Origin: Mycobacterium intracellulare ATCC 13950
GTDB taxonomy: Bacteria; Actinomycetota; Actinomycetes; Mycobacteriales; Mycobacteriaceae
Assembly: GCF_000277125.1 (NCBI RefSeq)
Contig: NC_016946.1
Location: forward strand, 1 to 64,000
Length of the DNA stretch: 64,000 nucleotides
Reading direction: 5' to 3'
Below the pieces are notes generated by a model that had not been told where the DNA came from, searched no databases, and worked only from the letters and a program-made list of their open reading frames with translations. This document shows positions 24,167-32,707 of the stretch, piece by piece. A program made the translations under genes and the position numbers. How positions within the stretch are numbered: the first letter of the stretch is position 1; every line of letters starts with the position of its first letter.

Positions 24167-25677
24167 GCCACCGTCCGGCAATCGATGCCCGGTTGAGGTG
24201 GGGGCCCGGGGAGAGCGGTCACCGTTTGCGAGGTGGTCGTCGGGCCTGCCGGTGATGAGGTCGCGGGGCCGTTGGAGGCGCTTGTGCTGGGTGGGGGGCT
24301 GGCGCTGGTGGAACTGGTGGTCGGGGGTGATGGCGTTGCGGTGGTGCTGGATTGGGGTGTACCGCCGGTGGACGGGGATCCGGGCGGCGAGGTGGCGCGC
24401 GGCGGCGGACAGATCGGCAGCAGGTATTCGGCCAGCAACTGGCGCAGCTGCGATTCCGCTTGGTCCAGGCTGCCGCCCGGCAGTCCGGTTTGGACCTGGA
24501 CCTGTCCGGGACGGCGCAGATCTTGCAGGGTCATGAGCTGGCAATTGGGATGGCCGGATTGTCCGTAGCTGACCAGGGCCAGTTCGTTGCGCGCGTTGAG
24601 GCAGCCGACCAGGTAAGGCCGTTGCAACGGGACGCCCAGCAGCGTCCCCTGGATGCCCCTCACGATGGAGACCCTGCCGTTGTATTCGGCGACGTAATAG
24701 TTGCGCTGGATGACCCACCACCCCACGGTGAGGCCCGCGACGACCAGCAGCACCGCCAGCGCGGCGACGACGACCATCCGTCGGCGGGACCACCGCGGCC
24801 GGTGCGGCGTTTCGGGTTGCGGCGCAACACGTTTGGCCGACTCGTCGCGCGGCCTGATCGCCGAGGCCCGCCCGGCCGAGGTGTTGGGCAGCGTCATTTG
24901 ATCCTCGTCACCCGAGACCGCGCCGGCCAGAATCGGTTGGGTCTGCCCGTAGTCGTAGTCGACGACGTCGGCGACCACGACGGTGACGTTGTCCGGCCCG
25001 CCGCCACGCAGCGCCAACTCGATGAGGCGATAGGCGGCCTCGGCGACGTCGGGAATCTGCAATGCCTCGAGGATGGTCTCGTCACTGACCGGGTCCGACA
25101 GCCCGTCGGAGCACAGCAGATAACGGTCGCCGGCGCGCGCTTCCCGCATGGTCAGCGTCGGCTCGACCTCGTGGCCGGTGAGCGCCCGCATGATCAGTGA
25201 CCGCTGCGGGTGGCTGTGCGCCTCTTCCCGGGTGATGCGGCCCTCGTCGACCAGGGTCTGAACGAAGGTGTCGTCCTTGGTGATCTGGCTCAGTTCGCCG
25301 TCGCGCAGCAGGTAGCCTCGCGAATCGCCGATGTGTACCAATCCAATTCGGTCGCCCGCGAACAGGATCGCGGTAAGAGTGGTGCCCATCCCCTCGAGTT
25401 CGGGCTCCGCCTCTACCTGCGCTGCGATGGCGGCGTTGCCGGAGCGCACCGCGTTGTCGAGCTTGGCCAGCAGGTCGCCGCCCGGCTCGTCGTCGTCGAG
25501 GTGGGCCAGCGCGGCGATCACCAACTGGGATGCCACCTCGCCGGCCGCATGGCCGCCCATGCCGTCGGCCAGGGCCAGCAGCCGGGCGCCGGCATAGACA
25601 GAGTCTTCGTTGTTGGCGCGCACCAGGCCACGGTCACTCCGGGCGGCGTATCGCAGGACCAGGGTCACGGGCGCCAC
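24163..25677 (-). CDS. pstP: PP2C-family Ser/Thr phosphatase PstP
   Basis: PstP is the main Ser/Thr phosphatase opposing PknA and PknB. The 504-aa protein has a PP2C catalytic domain in the first 240 residues with metal-binding motifs LALADGMGGH, HIGDSRGYL, LCSDGLSD and GPDNVTVVVAD. A linker, one membrane segment (about 300-325) and an extracellular Pro/Ser/Thr-rich tail follow, the latter shorter and more divergent than in M. tuberculosis (514 aa). The start is GTG at 25677. It follows fhaB by 55 bases. Confidence 0.96.
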   Translation of the reverse strand: MAPVTLVLRYAARSDRGLVRANNEDSVYAGARLLALADGMGGHAAGEVASQLVIAALAHLDDDEPGGDLLAKLDNAVRSGNAAIAAQVEAEPELEGMGTTLTAILFAGDRIGLVHIGDSRGYLLRDGELSQITKDDTFVQTLVDEGRITREEAHSHPQRSLIMRALTGHEVEPTLTMREARAGDRYLLCSDGLSDPVSDETILEALQIPDVAEAAYRLIELALRGGGPDNVTVVVADVVDYDYGQTQPILAGAVSGDEDQMTLPNTSAGRASAIRPRDESAKRVAPQPETPHRPRWSRRRMVVVAALAVLLVVAGLTVGWWVIQRNYYVAEYNGRVSIVRGIQGTLLGVPLQRPYLVGCLNARNELALVSYGQSGHPNCQLMTLQDLRRPGQVQVQTGLPGGSLDQAESQLRQLLAEYLLPICPPPRATSPPGSPSTGGTPQSSTTATPSPPTTSSTSASPPPSTSASNGPATSSPAGPTTTSQTVTALPGPPPQPGIDCRTVA

Positions 25678-25732
25678 TCCTCGATCCCGGCCGGAAAATC
25701 TGCCGAGCCGGCATCATTGTCATTGGCGCGGG

Positions 25733-26200
25733 TCACGGGCGTAACTCGATCGCCGTTTTGCCGATTCGAATCGGCGTTCCTATCGGGACTCGTACCGCTG
25801 TCGTCACTTTCGCCCTGTCAAGGTAAGTACCGTTGGTCGATCCTAGATCCTCGACGTACCACTCCGAGCCGCGCTGAGACAGCCGGGCGTGCCGGGTTGA
25901 GGCGTAGTCGTCGGTGAGCACCAGGGTGGAGTCGTCGGCCCGTCCGATCAGCACCGGCTGGCCGCTCAGCGTGATGCGCCCCCCCGCCAGCGCGCCTTCG
26001 GTCACCACCAGATAGCGGGCCGCGTGGCGGCGCTGCCGCGACGGAAGCAGCGTGCTGCGCAGCGCCAGACCGCGACGCACCATGACGGCACCGGTCGGGG
26101 CGTAGATATCGGTCCGCAGGATTCGCAGCACGGACCAGATGAATACCCAGAGCAACATCAAAAATCCGGCGCGCGTCAGCTGCAGTACCAATCCCTGCAT
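25733..26200 (-). CDS. fhaB: FHA-domain protein FhaB (FipA)
   Basis: The 155-aa protein matches Rv0019c in length and nearly throughout. An N-terminal membrane segment (residues 8-28, MLLWVFIWSVL) precedes an FHA domain at about 80-150 with the phosphothreonine-binding residues in LIGRADDSTL, STRHARL and DLGSTNGTYL. FHA domains read Thr phosphorylation; FipA has been linked to FtsZ-FtsQ assembly under stress. The ATG at 26200 is preferred over upstream in-frame starts by alignment. Confidence 0.95.
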   Translation of the reverse strand: MQGLVLQLTRAGFLMLLWVFIWSVLRILRTDIYAPTGAVMVRRGLALRSTLLPSRQRRHAARYLVVTEGALAGGRITLSGQPVLIGRADDSTLVLTDDYASTRHARLSQRGSEWYVEDLGSTNGTYLDRAKVTTAVRVPIGTPIRIGKTAIELRP

Positions 26201-26324
26201 CTGGCGTCCTTTCCGTCCTAGCGTCGTGTTCCCGGCGCCCGTGACTCCGCGCACATCGGCTACGTCACGATACTTGGACGGTGGTCGACACGGGGCGAAG
26301 CACGGCAGCGTTGAGCCCAGCGAC

Positions 26325-27953
26325 TTAGTGGATCCGGACGATGATTTCCGAATGGCCCAAACGGATGACGTCGCCGTCGGCCAATTGCCACTCCTGGACC
26401 GGCGCGTTGTTCACGGTGGTGCCGTTGGTGGAGTTCAGGTCCGACAGCAGGGCGACCTGCCCGTCCCAGCGGATCTCCAGGTGGCGCCGTGACACGCCCG
26501 TATCGGGCAGTCGGAACTGGGCGTCTTGCCCGCGGCCGATGATGTTGGAGCCCTCGCGCAACTGATAGGTGCGGCCGCTGCCGTCGTCGAGCTGAAGGGT
26601 GATCGTGGTGCCCGTCGCGCCGTAGCCGCCCTGCCCGTATCCGCCGTAGCCGCCCGCCTGTTGACCGTAGTCGGCGGGTTGGCCGTAGTCGGCGGGCTGG
26701 CCGTACTCCGCCTGCTGGCCGTAGTCGGGCTGCTGACCGTAGTCGTACTCGGGGCTGGCGGCCTCGGGGTATCCCCCGCCCTGGCCGCCGTACGTCGTGC
26801 CCTGCGCGTGCTCGGCGTACTGGGTGTATTCGGGCGAGCCGTAATCCTGGCGGGCGTATCCCCCGCCCTGTTGGTAACCCTGGTCGTACCCACCACCCTG
26901 CTCGGGGTAGGCGGGGCGTTGTTCCGGCGGGGCGTAGCCGCCCTCGTCCTGGCGGGCCGGTCCGCGACCGTAGTCGGCGTAGCCGCCGCCGTAGCCCTGC
27001 GGGCCACCGCCCGGCTGGCCGGCGGGAGGGCCGTAACCGCCCTGGCGGTATCCCTGCTCGTAGCCTTGCCCACCGCCATAACCGCCCGGCGCGGGCGGCC
27101 GCTGTTCATACGACTGCGGGTAGCCGCCCTGCCCCTGGTCGGGGTAGCCGCGCTGGTCCTGGTAGCCCGGCTGCGGCGGGTAACCGCCTTGCCCCTGGTC
27201 GGGGTAGCCAGCCTGGCCCTGGTAACCGCCCTGGTCTTGGTAGCCCGGTTGCGGCGGGTAGCCGCCTTGCTCCGGGTAGCCGCCCTGCTCGGGCTGGCGC
27301 GGCGGGTAGCCCTGCTGAGGTGGGTAGCCGCCCTGCTCAGGCGGATATCCCCCGCGGGGGTCGGGTGCACCCTGCGGGTCCGGGCCACCGCGCGCGTCGT
27401 CCTGGGGACGCCGGTAGCGGTCGTCGTAATACTCGTCGCCGGGCCGCCCCGGCCCCTGATCCCCGCGGTAGCTCGAATTGTCAGTCATTGGTGCTACTCC
27501 TCGTTCATCGCCGAACGCGTTATTTGATTGTGGCCGGACGGCGTCTTTGTCCGTCGGGCGGGGCTGGACATCGGGGTTGACAGCACCACGGGCGCGGTAC
27601 TGGCCGGTACGCAGGTTCGACGACTGCTCGAACCGGACGACCACCTCACCATACGTTTGCCACCCCTGTTCGTGGATGTAGTCAGCCAAGTACCTCGCGA
27701 ATGAGCTCGACGTGAGATCGGGATCGGTGCTCACCTTTCCGAAGTCGTGCATACCGAGGGTAATGATGTATTCGTTGGGGGCCAAAAGGCGATTTCCGTG
27801 AAGCTTCTGAACTCCGTCGCGGGCCTCGCGGCACAACAGGGCTTCTACCTCTTGCGGGACGATCGATCCGCCGAACACCCGGGCGAAGGCGTTGTCCACC
27901 GACGCCTCGAGTTTGCGCTCGATCCGCGCGGCCAGCCCCCGTTGGCTACTCAT
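26325..27953 (-). CDS. fhaA: FHA-domain protein FhaA with DUF3662 N-terminus
   Basis: The 542-aa protein has an N-terminal DUF3662 domain (about 1-120, [22 protein letters not shown]), a long Gly/Tyr/Gln/Pro-rich low-complexity middle (about 160-440) made of variable GGYP/QGGY-type repeats, and a C-terminal FHA domain (about 450-542, [29 protein letters not shown]). FhaA binds phosphorylated PknB and the pseudokinase MviN and helps control peptidoglycan synthesis. It heads the operon; its promoter should lie in 27954-28200. The middle differs in length from M. tuberculosis (527 aa total), as expected of repeats. Confidence 0.95.
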   Translation of the reverse strand: MSSQRGLAARIERKLEASVDNAFARVFGGSIVPQEVEALLCREARDGVQKLHGNRLLAPNEYIITLGMHDFGKVSTDPDLTSSSFARYLADYIHEQGWQTYGEVVVRFEQSSNLRTGQYRARGAVNPDVQPRPTDKDAVRPQSNNAFGDERGVAPMTDNSSYRGDQGPGRPGDEYYDDRYRRPQDDARGGPDPQGAPDPRGGYPPEQGGYPPQQGYPPRQPEQGGYPEQGGYPPQPGYQDQGGYQGQAGYPDQGQGGYPPQPGYQDQRGYPDQGQGGYPQSYEQRPPAPGGYGGGQGYEQGYRQGGYGPPAGQPGGGPQGYGGGYADYGRGPARQDEGGYAPPEQRPAYPEQGGGYDQGYQQGGGYARQDYGSPEYTQYAEHAQGTTYGGQGGGYPEAASPEYDYGQQPDYGQQAEYGQPADYGQPADYGQQAGGYGGYGQGGYGATGTTITLQLDDGSGRTYQLREGSNIIGRGQDAQFRLPDTGVSRRHLEIRWDGQVALLSDLNSTNGTTVNNAPVQEWQLADGDVIRLGHSEIIVRIH

Positions 27954-28061
27954 GTCCTACCGTTCGCCTGCACTTGCAGAACGTATTGCCGGTGCGCGGC
28001 AAACGAATCGCCCGCGTGCTGGTTCACTCCCGCATGGTATCGGCACATCGCAACGGCGCGG

Positions 28062-28077
28062 CACTGTCGAAACAGTG
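28062..28077. repeat. Short perfect hairpin between fhaA and tRNA-Leu
   Basis: CACTGT and ACAGTG form a 6-bp stem around CGAA in the 251-bp interval between the fhaA start and tRNA-Leu. It could be a regulator site for the divergent transcription units. Nothing else in this interval is convincing. Confidence 0.3.
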
Positions 28078-28204
28078 AGAACTGGGTCCCCGCAGCTCAG
28101 GGGTGCGCCTGCGGCGAGGGCAGGGCGCCGAAGGGGATCCGGGCCCGCTGCGGCGGTTCGGGAATCGGGCCATTACAGTGGTATGGTCCACCGGTTGTTT
28201 TTCC

Positions 28205-28287
28205 GGGCGAGTGGCGGAATGGCAGACGCGCTGGCTTCAGGTGCCAGTGTCCTTCGGGACGTGGGGGTTCAAGTCCCCCTTCGCCCA
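28205..28287 (+). tRNA. leuT: tRNA-Leu (CAG)
   Basis: The 83-nt gene has acceptor arms GGGCGAG and TTCGCCC (terminal G-U), discriminator A, anticodon loop CTTCAGG with anticodon CAG, a long variable arm (TGTCCTTCGGGACG) typical of tRNA-Leu, and T-arm GGGGGTTCAAGTCCCCC. CCA is not encoded. It marks the left edge of an accessory region. Confidence 0.95.
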
Positions 28288-28305
28288 CATTGAGCGGTAC
28301 TACGC

Positions 28306-28337
28306 AAAGTCACGACCTCGCAAGGGGTCGTGACTTT
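28306..28337 (+). terminator. Strong hairpin terminator after tRNA-Leu
   Basis: AAAGTCACGACC (28306-28317) and GGTCGTGACTTT (28326-28337) form a perfect 12-bp stem with an 8-base loop, 18 bases after the tRNA. The descending arm ends in TTT. It most likely terminates the tRNA transcript. Confidence 0.75.
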
Positions 28338-28388
28338 CGTGTTTGGGGAGATCGGCCACGGCAGCCGAAAAAACGTAAGGTCTGGCGC

Positions 28389-28826
28389 ATGGTCGACGAC
28401 AAGACGGCCCACTTGCAGTCCGAAGTCAATCGCATCGCCGCGCTGCTGAACGCGCGGCCGATCCAGGCCGGAGTCGTGCTGAAGGATGATGACCGCAACA
28501 TCTATATCGATGACGACGGGCGATACCACTACGACTACTGGGAGCGCGGCAGGCAGAAGGTCGATCACGTCGGCGACATCGACGAGGCCCTCTACTGGTT
28601 CGCCTGCGATATAGCTTTCGACATCGGCGGTTCGTCCTCCGCAAGACATTGTCCGCGAGATCAGGACCCGCGCATCCTGATGTGGGCCAAACAATATGAG
28701 GTTCTGAACCGAGTGAATCCGGGCTGGGCCACACGCTGCGTACGCGAAACGGCGGAATTATTACGGCGTTGGGGCAGGCACGACGACGTCGCGTTGTTGC
28801 CGAACATCCCCGGTCGCGACGGGTAA
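28389..28826 (+). CDS. Imm61-like putative immunity protein, orphan
   Basis: The 145-aa protein (MVDDKTAHLQSEVNRIAALL) has an acidic, Tyr/Trp-rich core with YIDDDGRYHYDYWERGR and EALYWFACDIAF, and a C-terminal helical part (MWAKQYEVLNRVNPGW). It resembles Imm61-type immunity proteins of polymorphic toxin systems as I recall them, but no toxin gene is adjacent. No membrane segment or signal is seen. The ATG at 28389 is the first plausible start after the tRNA terminator; the longer open frame runs back through the tRNA and is not real. Family assignment is moderate. Confidence 0.6.
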   Translation: MVDDKTAHLQSEVNRIAALLNARPIQAGVVLKDDDRNIYIDDDGRYHYDYWERGRQKVDHVGDIDEALYWFACDIAFDIGGSSSARHCPRDQDPRILMWAKQYEVLNRVNPGWATRCVRETAELLRRWGRHDDVALLPNIPGRDG

Positions 28827-28846
28827 TCCGCGGCGGTAAGTGTCCG

Positions 28847-29203
28847 CTATTCGCCCACTCGATACGTCCCGTGGCCCTCGACGATCACCTCGCCGTCGAA
28901 GATCAGGACCTCGTTGACGAGGTCGCCGTTCTGGTTGCGGTAGGCGATGACGATCGTGTTGACGCCTTGGTAGACGCCTTCGACGGTGAATCGGAGATCC
29001 GGAATGCGTTCGAGGGCGGCGATCCAGTACCGACGTAGCGCCGCCTTGCCACGGACCACTCCCTGTGTTTCCGGCAGGAGCTTGGCGGCCACGGGCGATG
29101 TGAACACCACGTCGTCATGGAAGTCGTCGAGGACGGCGTCGACGTCGTGGGCGTTCCAGCGTTGTGCCCATCGTTTCGAGAAGGCGTCCGCGTCGACGTT
29201 CAT
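28847..29203 (-). CDS. NTF2-like / SnoaL-like protein
   Basis: The 118-aa product has the cone-like SnoaL/NTF2 pattern: an N-terminal helix with FSKRWAQRWNAHDVDAVLDDF, FTSPVA, GVVRGKAALRRYW, then strand-rich IVIAYRNQNGD and VEGHGTYRV. Members are small ligand-binding or isomerase-like proteins, and a substrate cannot be predicted. The ATG at 29203 is preferred over an upstream start that overlaps the neighbouring gene. It faces the immunity-like gene. Confidence 0.75.
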   Translation of the reverse strand: MNVDADAFSKRWAQRWNAHDVDAVLDDFHDDVVFTSPVAAKLLPETQGVVRGKAALRRYWIAALERIPDLRFTVEGVYQGVNTIVIAYRNQNGDLVNEVLIFDGEVIVEGHGTYRVGE

Positions 29204-29268
29204 GGCCGGCACTGTAGCGCAGGTGAATTGGCCGGCCGAGCGGCTTTGATGCGCATCGTGTGTGGCGG

Positions 29269-29766
29269 TCACAGTTGGCGGCGAATGTCGAGAAGATGGT
29301 GCTGGAGTTCGTGCACGGTGTGTACCGCGACCCAGCGCAGCGACCGCTCGTGGGTCTCCGGATAGTGGTAAATCACCGTTCGGTCCCAGTCATCGGCGGA
29401 TAGCCGAGCGAGGACATTGCTGAATAGTGCTGCCGCGTCGGCAAGTTGACGAGCGACCTCGGCCGGATCCTGTTCGCTGTACCCGTCGTGTTCGGCGCGC
29501 TCGCCGCGCCCCATGGACGCACAATCGTGGCCGTTCGTGCGCCGTGCTGCGAGCACTCGCTCGCGTTGCACCAGCAGCACGTCTCGCAGATGGCATGCGT
29601 ACTCCAGCGGTGACCACACGTCGGGACGCGAGCGGGACCGCACGTCAATCTTGTTGTTAGACAGAAGTACAACGGCTTCGGCCGCCAACGCCCGGATGTC
29701 GTGGCGCACTGAGGCGGCTCGGCGCAGGTCATAGGCGAAACCGCACCCCGCGCAAGGTTCTGTCAC
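29269..29766 (-). CDS. DinB-like protein with N-terminal CxxC
   Basis: The 165-aa protein has a four-helix DinB/YfiT-type fold with likely metal ligands in YACHLRDVL and HTVHELQHHLLD. Such proteins include thiol S-transferases that use mycothiol or bacillithiol. The N-terminus MTEPCAGCGFAYDL adds a CxxC pair that might bind zinc. GTG start at 29766. It may be cotranscribed with the SnoaL-like gene downstream. Exact reaction unknown. Confidence 0.75.
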   Translation of the reverse strand: MTEPCAGCGFAYDLRRAASVRHDIRALAAEAVVLLSNNKIDVRSRSRPDVWSPLEYACHLRDVLLVQRERVLAARRTNGHDCASMGRGERAEHDGYSEQDPAEVARQLADAAALFSNVLARLSADDWDRTVIYHYPETHERSLRWVAVHTVHELQHHLLDIRRQL

Positions 29767-29947
29767 AGCACCATCATTTCAGCGGACTCAACACGAGGTT
29801 GGTGGGCCATTCGCCACCGATCGCGCGGCGTTCAAAGTCGTTGTGCCTGTGGGACAATCGTCGGCGCGGGCAAGCCGCAGCTGGCCGACGTCAATGGGCG
29901 GCCCATTGCTGTCGGCCTCGACGGTGAGACAACCCACACCTACCCAA

Positions 29948-29966
29948 TGAGGGTAGCCTTACCTAA
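29948..29966. promoter_or_regulatory. IdeR iron box upstream of mbtL
   Basis: The 19-mer TGAGGGTAGCCTTACCTAA matches the IdeR consensus TTAGGTTAGGCTAACCTAA at 15 of 19 positions and retains dyad symmetry. It ends 24 bases before the mbtL start, where IdeR-iron would block transcription. It supports iron-repressed expression of the mbtLM unit. Confidence 0.85.
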
Positions 29967-29990
29967 ATCAGCACGGTATGGTCGCGGCTC

Positions 29991-30254
29991 ATGACCTCCT
30001 TCAATCCCCCTGTGCCCAGCACCGTCGACGATCAGTTGGTCAGCGTCCTTCGGGATGACCTGGACCTCAAATTCGAATCCGTCACTGCCGCAACGCGTCT
30101 GATAGACGACCTGGGAATGGACTCCGTCGCCTTTGCCGCCGGCCTGGTTGCCATCGAAGAACGGTTCGGTACGCAATTGAGCGAGGAAGACCTGTTGACC
30201 TGCACGACCGTCGGTGACTTGCAGGCCGCGATCGGAGTCGGGGTCGACGCATGA
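29991..30254 (+). CDS. mbtL: Mycobactin acyl carrier protein MbtL
   Basis: The 87-aa acyl carrier protein has the phosphopantetheine attachment motif LGMDSVAF (Ser45). It is homologous to Rv1344 (MbtL), which carries the long acyl chain later placed on the central lysine of mycobactin. It overlaps the mbtM start by 4 bases and sits directly behind an IdeR box. In M. tuberculosis this gene is at the distant mbt-2 locus, not near oriC. Confidence 0.85.
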   Translation: MTSFNPPVPSTVDDQLVSVLRDDLDLKFESVTAATRLIDDLGMDSVAFAAGLVAIEERFGTQLSEEDLLTCTTVGDLQAAIGVGVDA

Positions 30255-31810
30255 ACGTTCTCGCGGCCGCCATGCGCGATGCGATGACGCGATCGCCCCA
30301 TGACTTGGTCGTCCTGGACAAAGACACCGACAAATGGACCGCCCGCCCCTGGCCCGAGGTCCACGGGATGGCCGAAAGCATCGCAACGCATCTGCTCCAG
30401 CAGGACCACCTCGGTGCCGTGGGAATTGTCGGTGAACCGACCGTCGAGCTGGTCGCCGCCATACAGGGCGCGTGGCTGGCGGGTGCCGCCGTATCGATTC
30501 TGCCCCGTCCCAGGCGCGGTGCCGACCCGGCCGAGTGGGCGCACAGCACCCTGAGTCGGTTCCGCGGAATCGGAGTCAGCACGGTATTCAGTCACGGTGC
30601 GACCCTGCGCACGCTCGGCGATGCGGAGTCGACGCTGTCTGTCTCCAGCCTTGCCGAGGCCGCTCGCACCCCGGCGTCGAATGACCTTCAAAGTCACTCC
30701 GATTCGAACGCCGCGATCCTCCAGGGTACTGCCGGCTCGACCGGTGATCCGCGCACTGCCGTCTTGTCGCCGGAGGCCGTGCTGAACAATATGCGCGGCC
30801 TCATCGAGCGGCTACAACTCGACGGCTCCGACCGGGCGTGTTCGTGGCTGCCGATCTACCACGACATGGGCTTGGCCTTCCTGTTGACCGCCGTCCTGAG
30901 CGGGATGCCGCTTTGGCAGGCGCCGACGGGCGCGTTCTCTGCGGCACCGCTTCGCTGGGCGGATTGGCTTTCGGCGAGCGCGGCAACCTTCACCGCCGGA
31001 CCCAATTTCGGGTACTCCATGCTCGGTCGCTACTCCGGCCGCGTTTCGGACGTGGACCTGGGGGCGCTGCGGATTGCCATCAATGGCGGCGAACCCGTTG
31101 ATTGCGAGGGGTTTCAGCGATTCGCCGACGCGATGGCTCCGTTCGGATTGCGGGCGTCGGCGGCGACGCCGGCGTATGGGATGGCCGAGTCAACCTGCGC
31201 CGTGACGATGCCCGCCTGCGGGCAGGGGTTGCGCATCGATGAGCGGACGGAATCGGATGTGCGGCAACGCTATGCGCTGTTGGGGCCACCCATCCCCGGT
31301 ATGGAGCTACGCATTAGCCCGACGCATCGATCAGCGGATGATGGTGTTGGGGAAGTCGAGATCCGCGGCTCATCGATGATGACGAAATATTTCGGCGACC
31401 CCGCCACAGGATCCGATCGCGGTGCGGAATGGTTCCGCACCGGAGACATCGGCTATCTGGTCGACGGTGAGCTGGTTATCTGCGGTCGGTCCAAAGAGGT
31501 CATCACGATCGCCGGCCGCAACATCTTTCCCACCGAAATCGAGCAGGTGGCCGCGCAGGTGGATGGAGTGCGACACGGTGGCGTGGTTGCGGTCGGTTCG
31601 AAATCCGGTGCCGCCCAGTCGCGGTTGCTCATCGCCGCCGAATTCGTGGGGTCGGATCACGACGTGACCCGCAGCGCTGTCATCAAGCGGGTCATCTCGG
31701 TGTGCGGGGTGACTCCGGCCGATGTCGTCTTGATGCCACCAGGCTCATTACCGCGTACGTCGTCGGGCAAGCTCAGACGGCTGGAGGTCCGCAGCCAACT
31801 ACAGGCCTGA
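30251..31810 (+). CDS. mbtM: Fatty acyl-AMP ligase MbtM (FadD33-like)
   Basis: The 519-aa adenylate-forming enzyme activates a fatty acid and loads it on MbtL. Motifs: P-loop variant LQGTAGSTGDPR, ATPaYGMAEST, TGDIGYLVDGEL, GRSKEVI and the C-terminal catalytic Lys in PRTSSGKLRR (Lys507). It resembles Rv1345. ATG at 30251 overlaps mbtL. The expected third gene mbtN is missing downstream, where mbtK follows on the opposite strand after 12 bases. Confidence 0.85.
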   Translation: MNVLAAAMRDAMTRSPHDLVVLDKDTDKWTARPWPEVHGMAESIATHLLQQDHLGAVGIVGEPTVELVAAIQGAWLAGAAVSILPRPRRGADPAEWAHSTLSRFRGIGVSTVFSHGATLRTLGDAESTLSVSSLAEAARTPASNDLQSHSDSNAAILQGTAGSTGDPRTAVLSPEAVLNNMRGLIERLQLDGSDRACSWLPIYHDMGLAFLLTAVLSGMPLWQAPTGAFSAAPLRWADWLSASAATFTAGPNFGYSMLGRYSGRVSDVDLGALRIAINGGEPVDCEGFQRFADAMAPFGLRASAATPAYGMAESTCAVTMPACGQGLRIDERTESDVRQRYALLGPPIPGMELRISPTHRSADDGVGEVEIRGSSMMTKYFGDPATGSDRGAEWFRTGDIGYLVDGELVICGRSKEVITIAGRNIFPTEIEQVAAQVDGVRHGGVVAVGSKSGAAQSRLLIAAEFVGSDHDVTRSAVIKRVISVCGVTPADVVLMPPGSLPRTSSGKLRRLEVRSQLQA

Positions 31811-31822
31811 GCGCGAACGCTG

Positions 31823-32431
31823 TTACGGTGCTGGCCGATTCAGGGCGTAGAGCGCCATCCTGCGGTTCGGCATGTCGTGTTCGCCGAGGAATTCACAGCG
31901 CAGGAACTCGCAGAGCCGCCGCACCGTCGTATTGCGGTGGTCGGGGTCGAACATGATCCGTTGGCACGCCGGGTCGACCGCCAGAATGCTGGCGATCACC
32001 TTCCGGAGGATCAGCGGGCCTAGCCCGCGGTTCACGAGCTCCTCGTCTGCGATCGCCCCGTGCAGGCCAAGGTCGTGTGGCCGGCTGTCGTAGCAGCGGG
32101 CGATGGAATCCTTGGCAGCACGGTAGATCTCCATGTACGCGCGGTCGACACCATTGATGCTGAGGATCAGCGGTCGCGAGTAGGCGCCATCAACCTGCGC
32201 GCGCAAGTGGTTACGCCAACGCGCGACCGGCCAGTCGTACTCCCACGTCGTGACCAAGTGGGGCCGGTTCATCCACTCGGCAACCAATTCCGCGTCCGCT
32301 CCGTCAGGATCGGCGACGCGAATTCGGCTCGGCGGCAGGAGTTCAGGTACGGGAGGCGCCGGCACCTGCCGGACGCTGTCGGTGATGTCGGTGAGCTCAC
32401 GAGCGAGCACAGCCCCGGGGGCGCCTGTCAC
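31823..32431 (-). CDS. mbtK: Mycobactin lysine N-acyltransferase MbtK
   Basis: The 202-aa GNAT-fold protein is homologous to Rv1347c (210 aa). It transfers the MbtL-bound acyl chain to the epsilon-amino group of the mycobactin lysine. Shared blocks include [45 protein letters not shown] and [17 protein letters not shown]. It starts with GTG at 32431. No convincing second iron box was found upstream. It converges with mbtM. Confidence 0.88.
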   Translation of the reverse strand: MTGAPGAVLARELTDITDSVRQVPAPPVPELLPPSRIRVADPDGADAELVAEWMNRPHLVTTWEYDWPVARWRNHLRAQVDGAYSRPLILSINGVDRAYMEIYRAAKDSIARCYDSRPHDLGLHGAIADEELVNRGLGPLILRKVIASILAVDPACQRIMFDPDHRNTTVRRLCEFLRCEFLGEHDMPNRRMALYALNRPAP

Positions 32432-32707
32432 GAGAGCGCCCCCGTCCCGGAGGCCGTTCTCACCGCGGTACGCGTAACACCGATATGCACTGAGCCGCTC
32501 CTTCTAACGGTTGCGAGGTCAGATTCATCGTTTCATGTGTAACTCAGGGGTTCCAGCGGTAACTGACTAGCGAAGCGTTTCGATCGGTCGTGAATTGACG
32601 AGCGCGTTTGCGCCAGTAGCCTTATGAGCTAGCTCAGGGAGGGTTGGAATGCGCGCAGTGCAATCACTAGGACCGGAGTTTATTGCTGCGCGGCGACCAG
32701 CGGTGCT

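Noticed and set aside
24167..24793. 209-codon N-terminal extension of rodA
   Set aside because: It overlaps pstP entirely and is rich in Pro/Arg/Gly; ATG 24166 gives the exact family length.
26640..27420. Tandem short repeats that could suggest a CRISPR or satellite
   Set aside because: They are in frame within fhaA and encode its Gly/Tyr/Gln/Pro-rich linker; unit length and sequence vary and there are no spacers.
27747..28388. Open frame running through tRNA-Leu into the immunity-like gene
   Set aside because: It crosses the tRNA and its terminator; only the part from ATG 28389 has protein-like composition and similarity.
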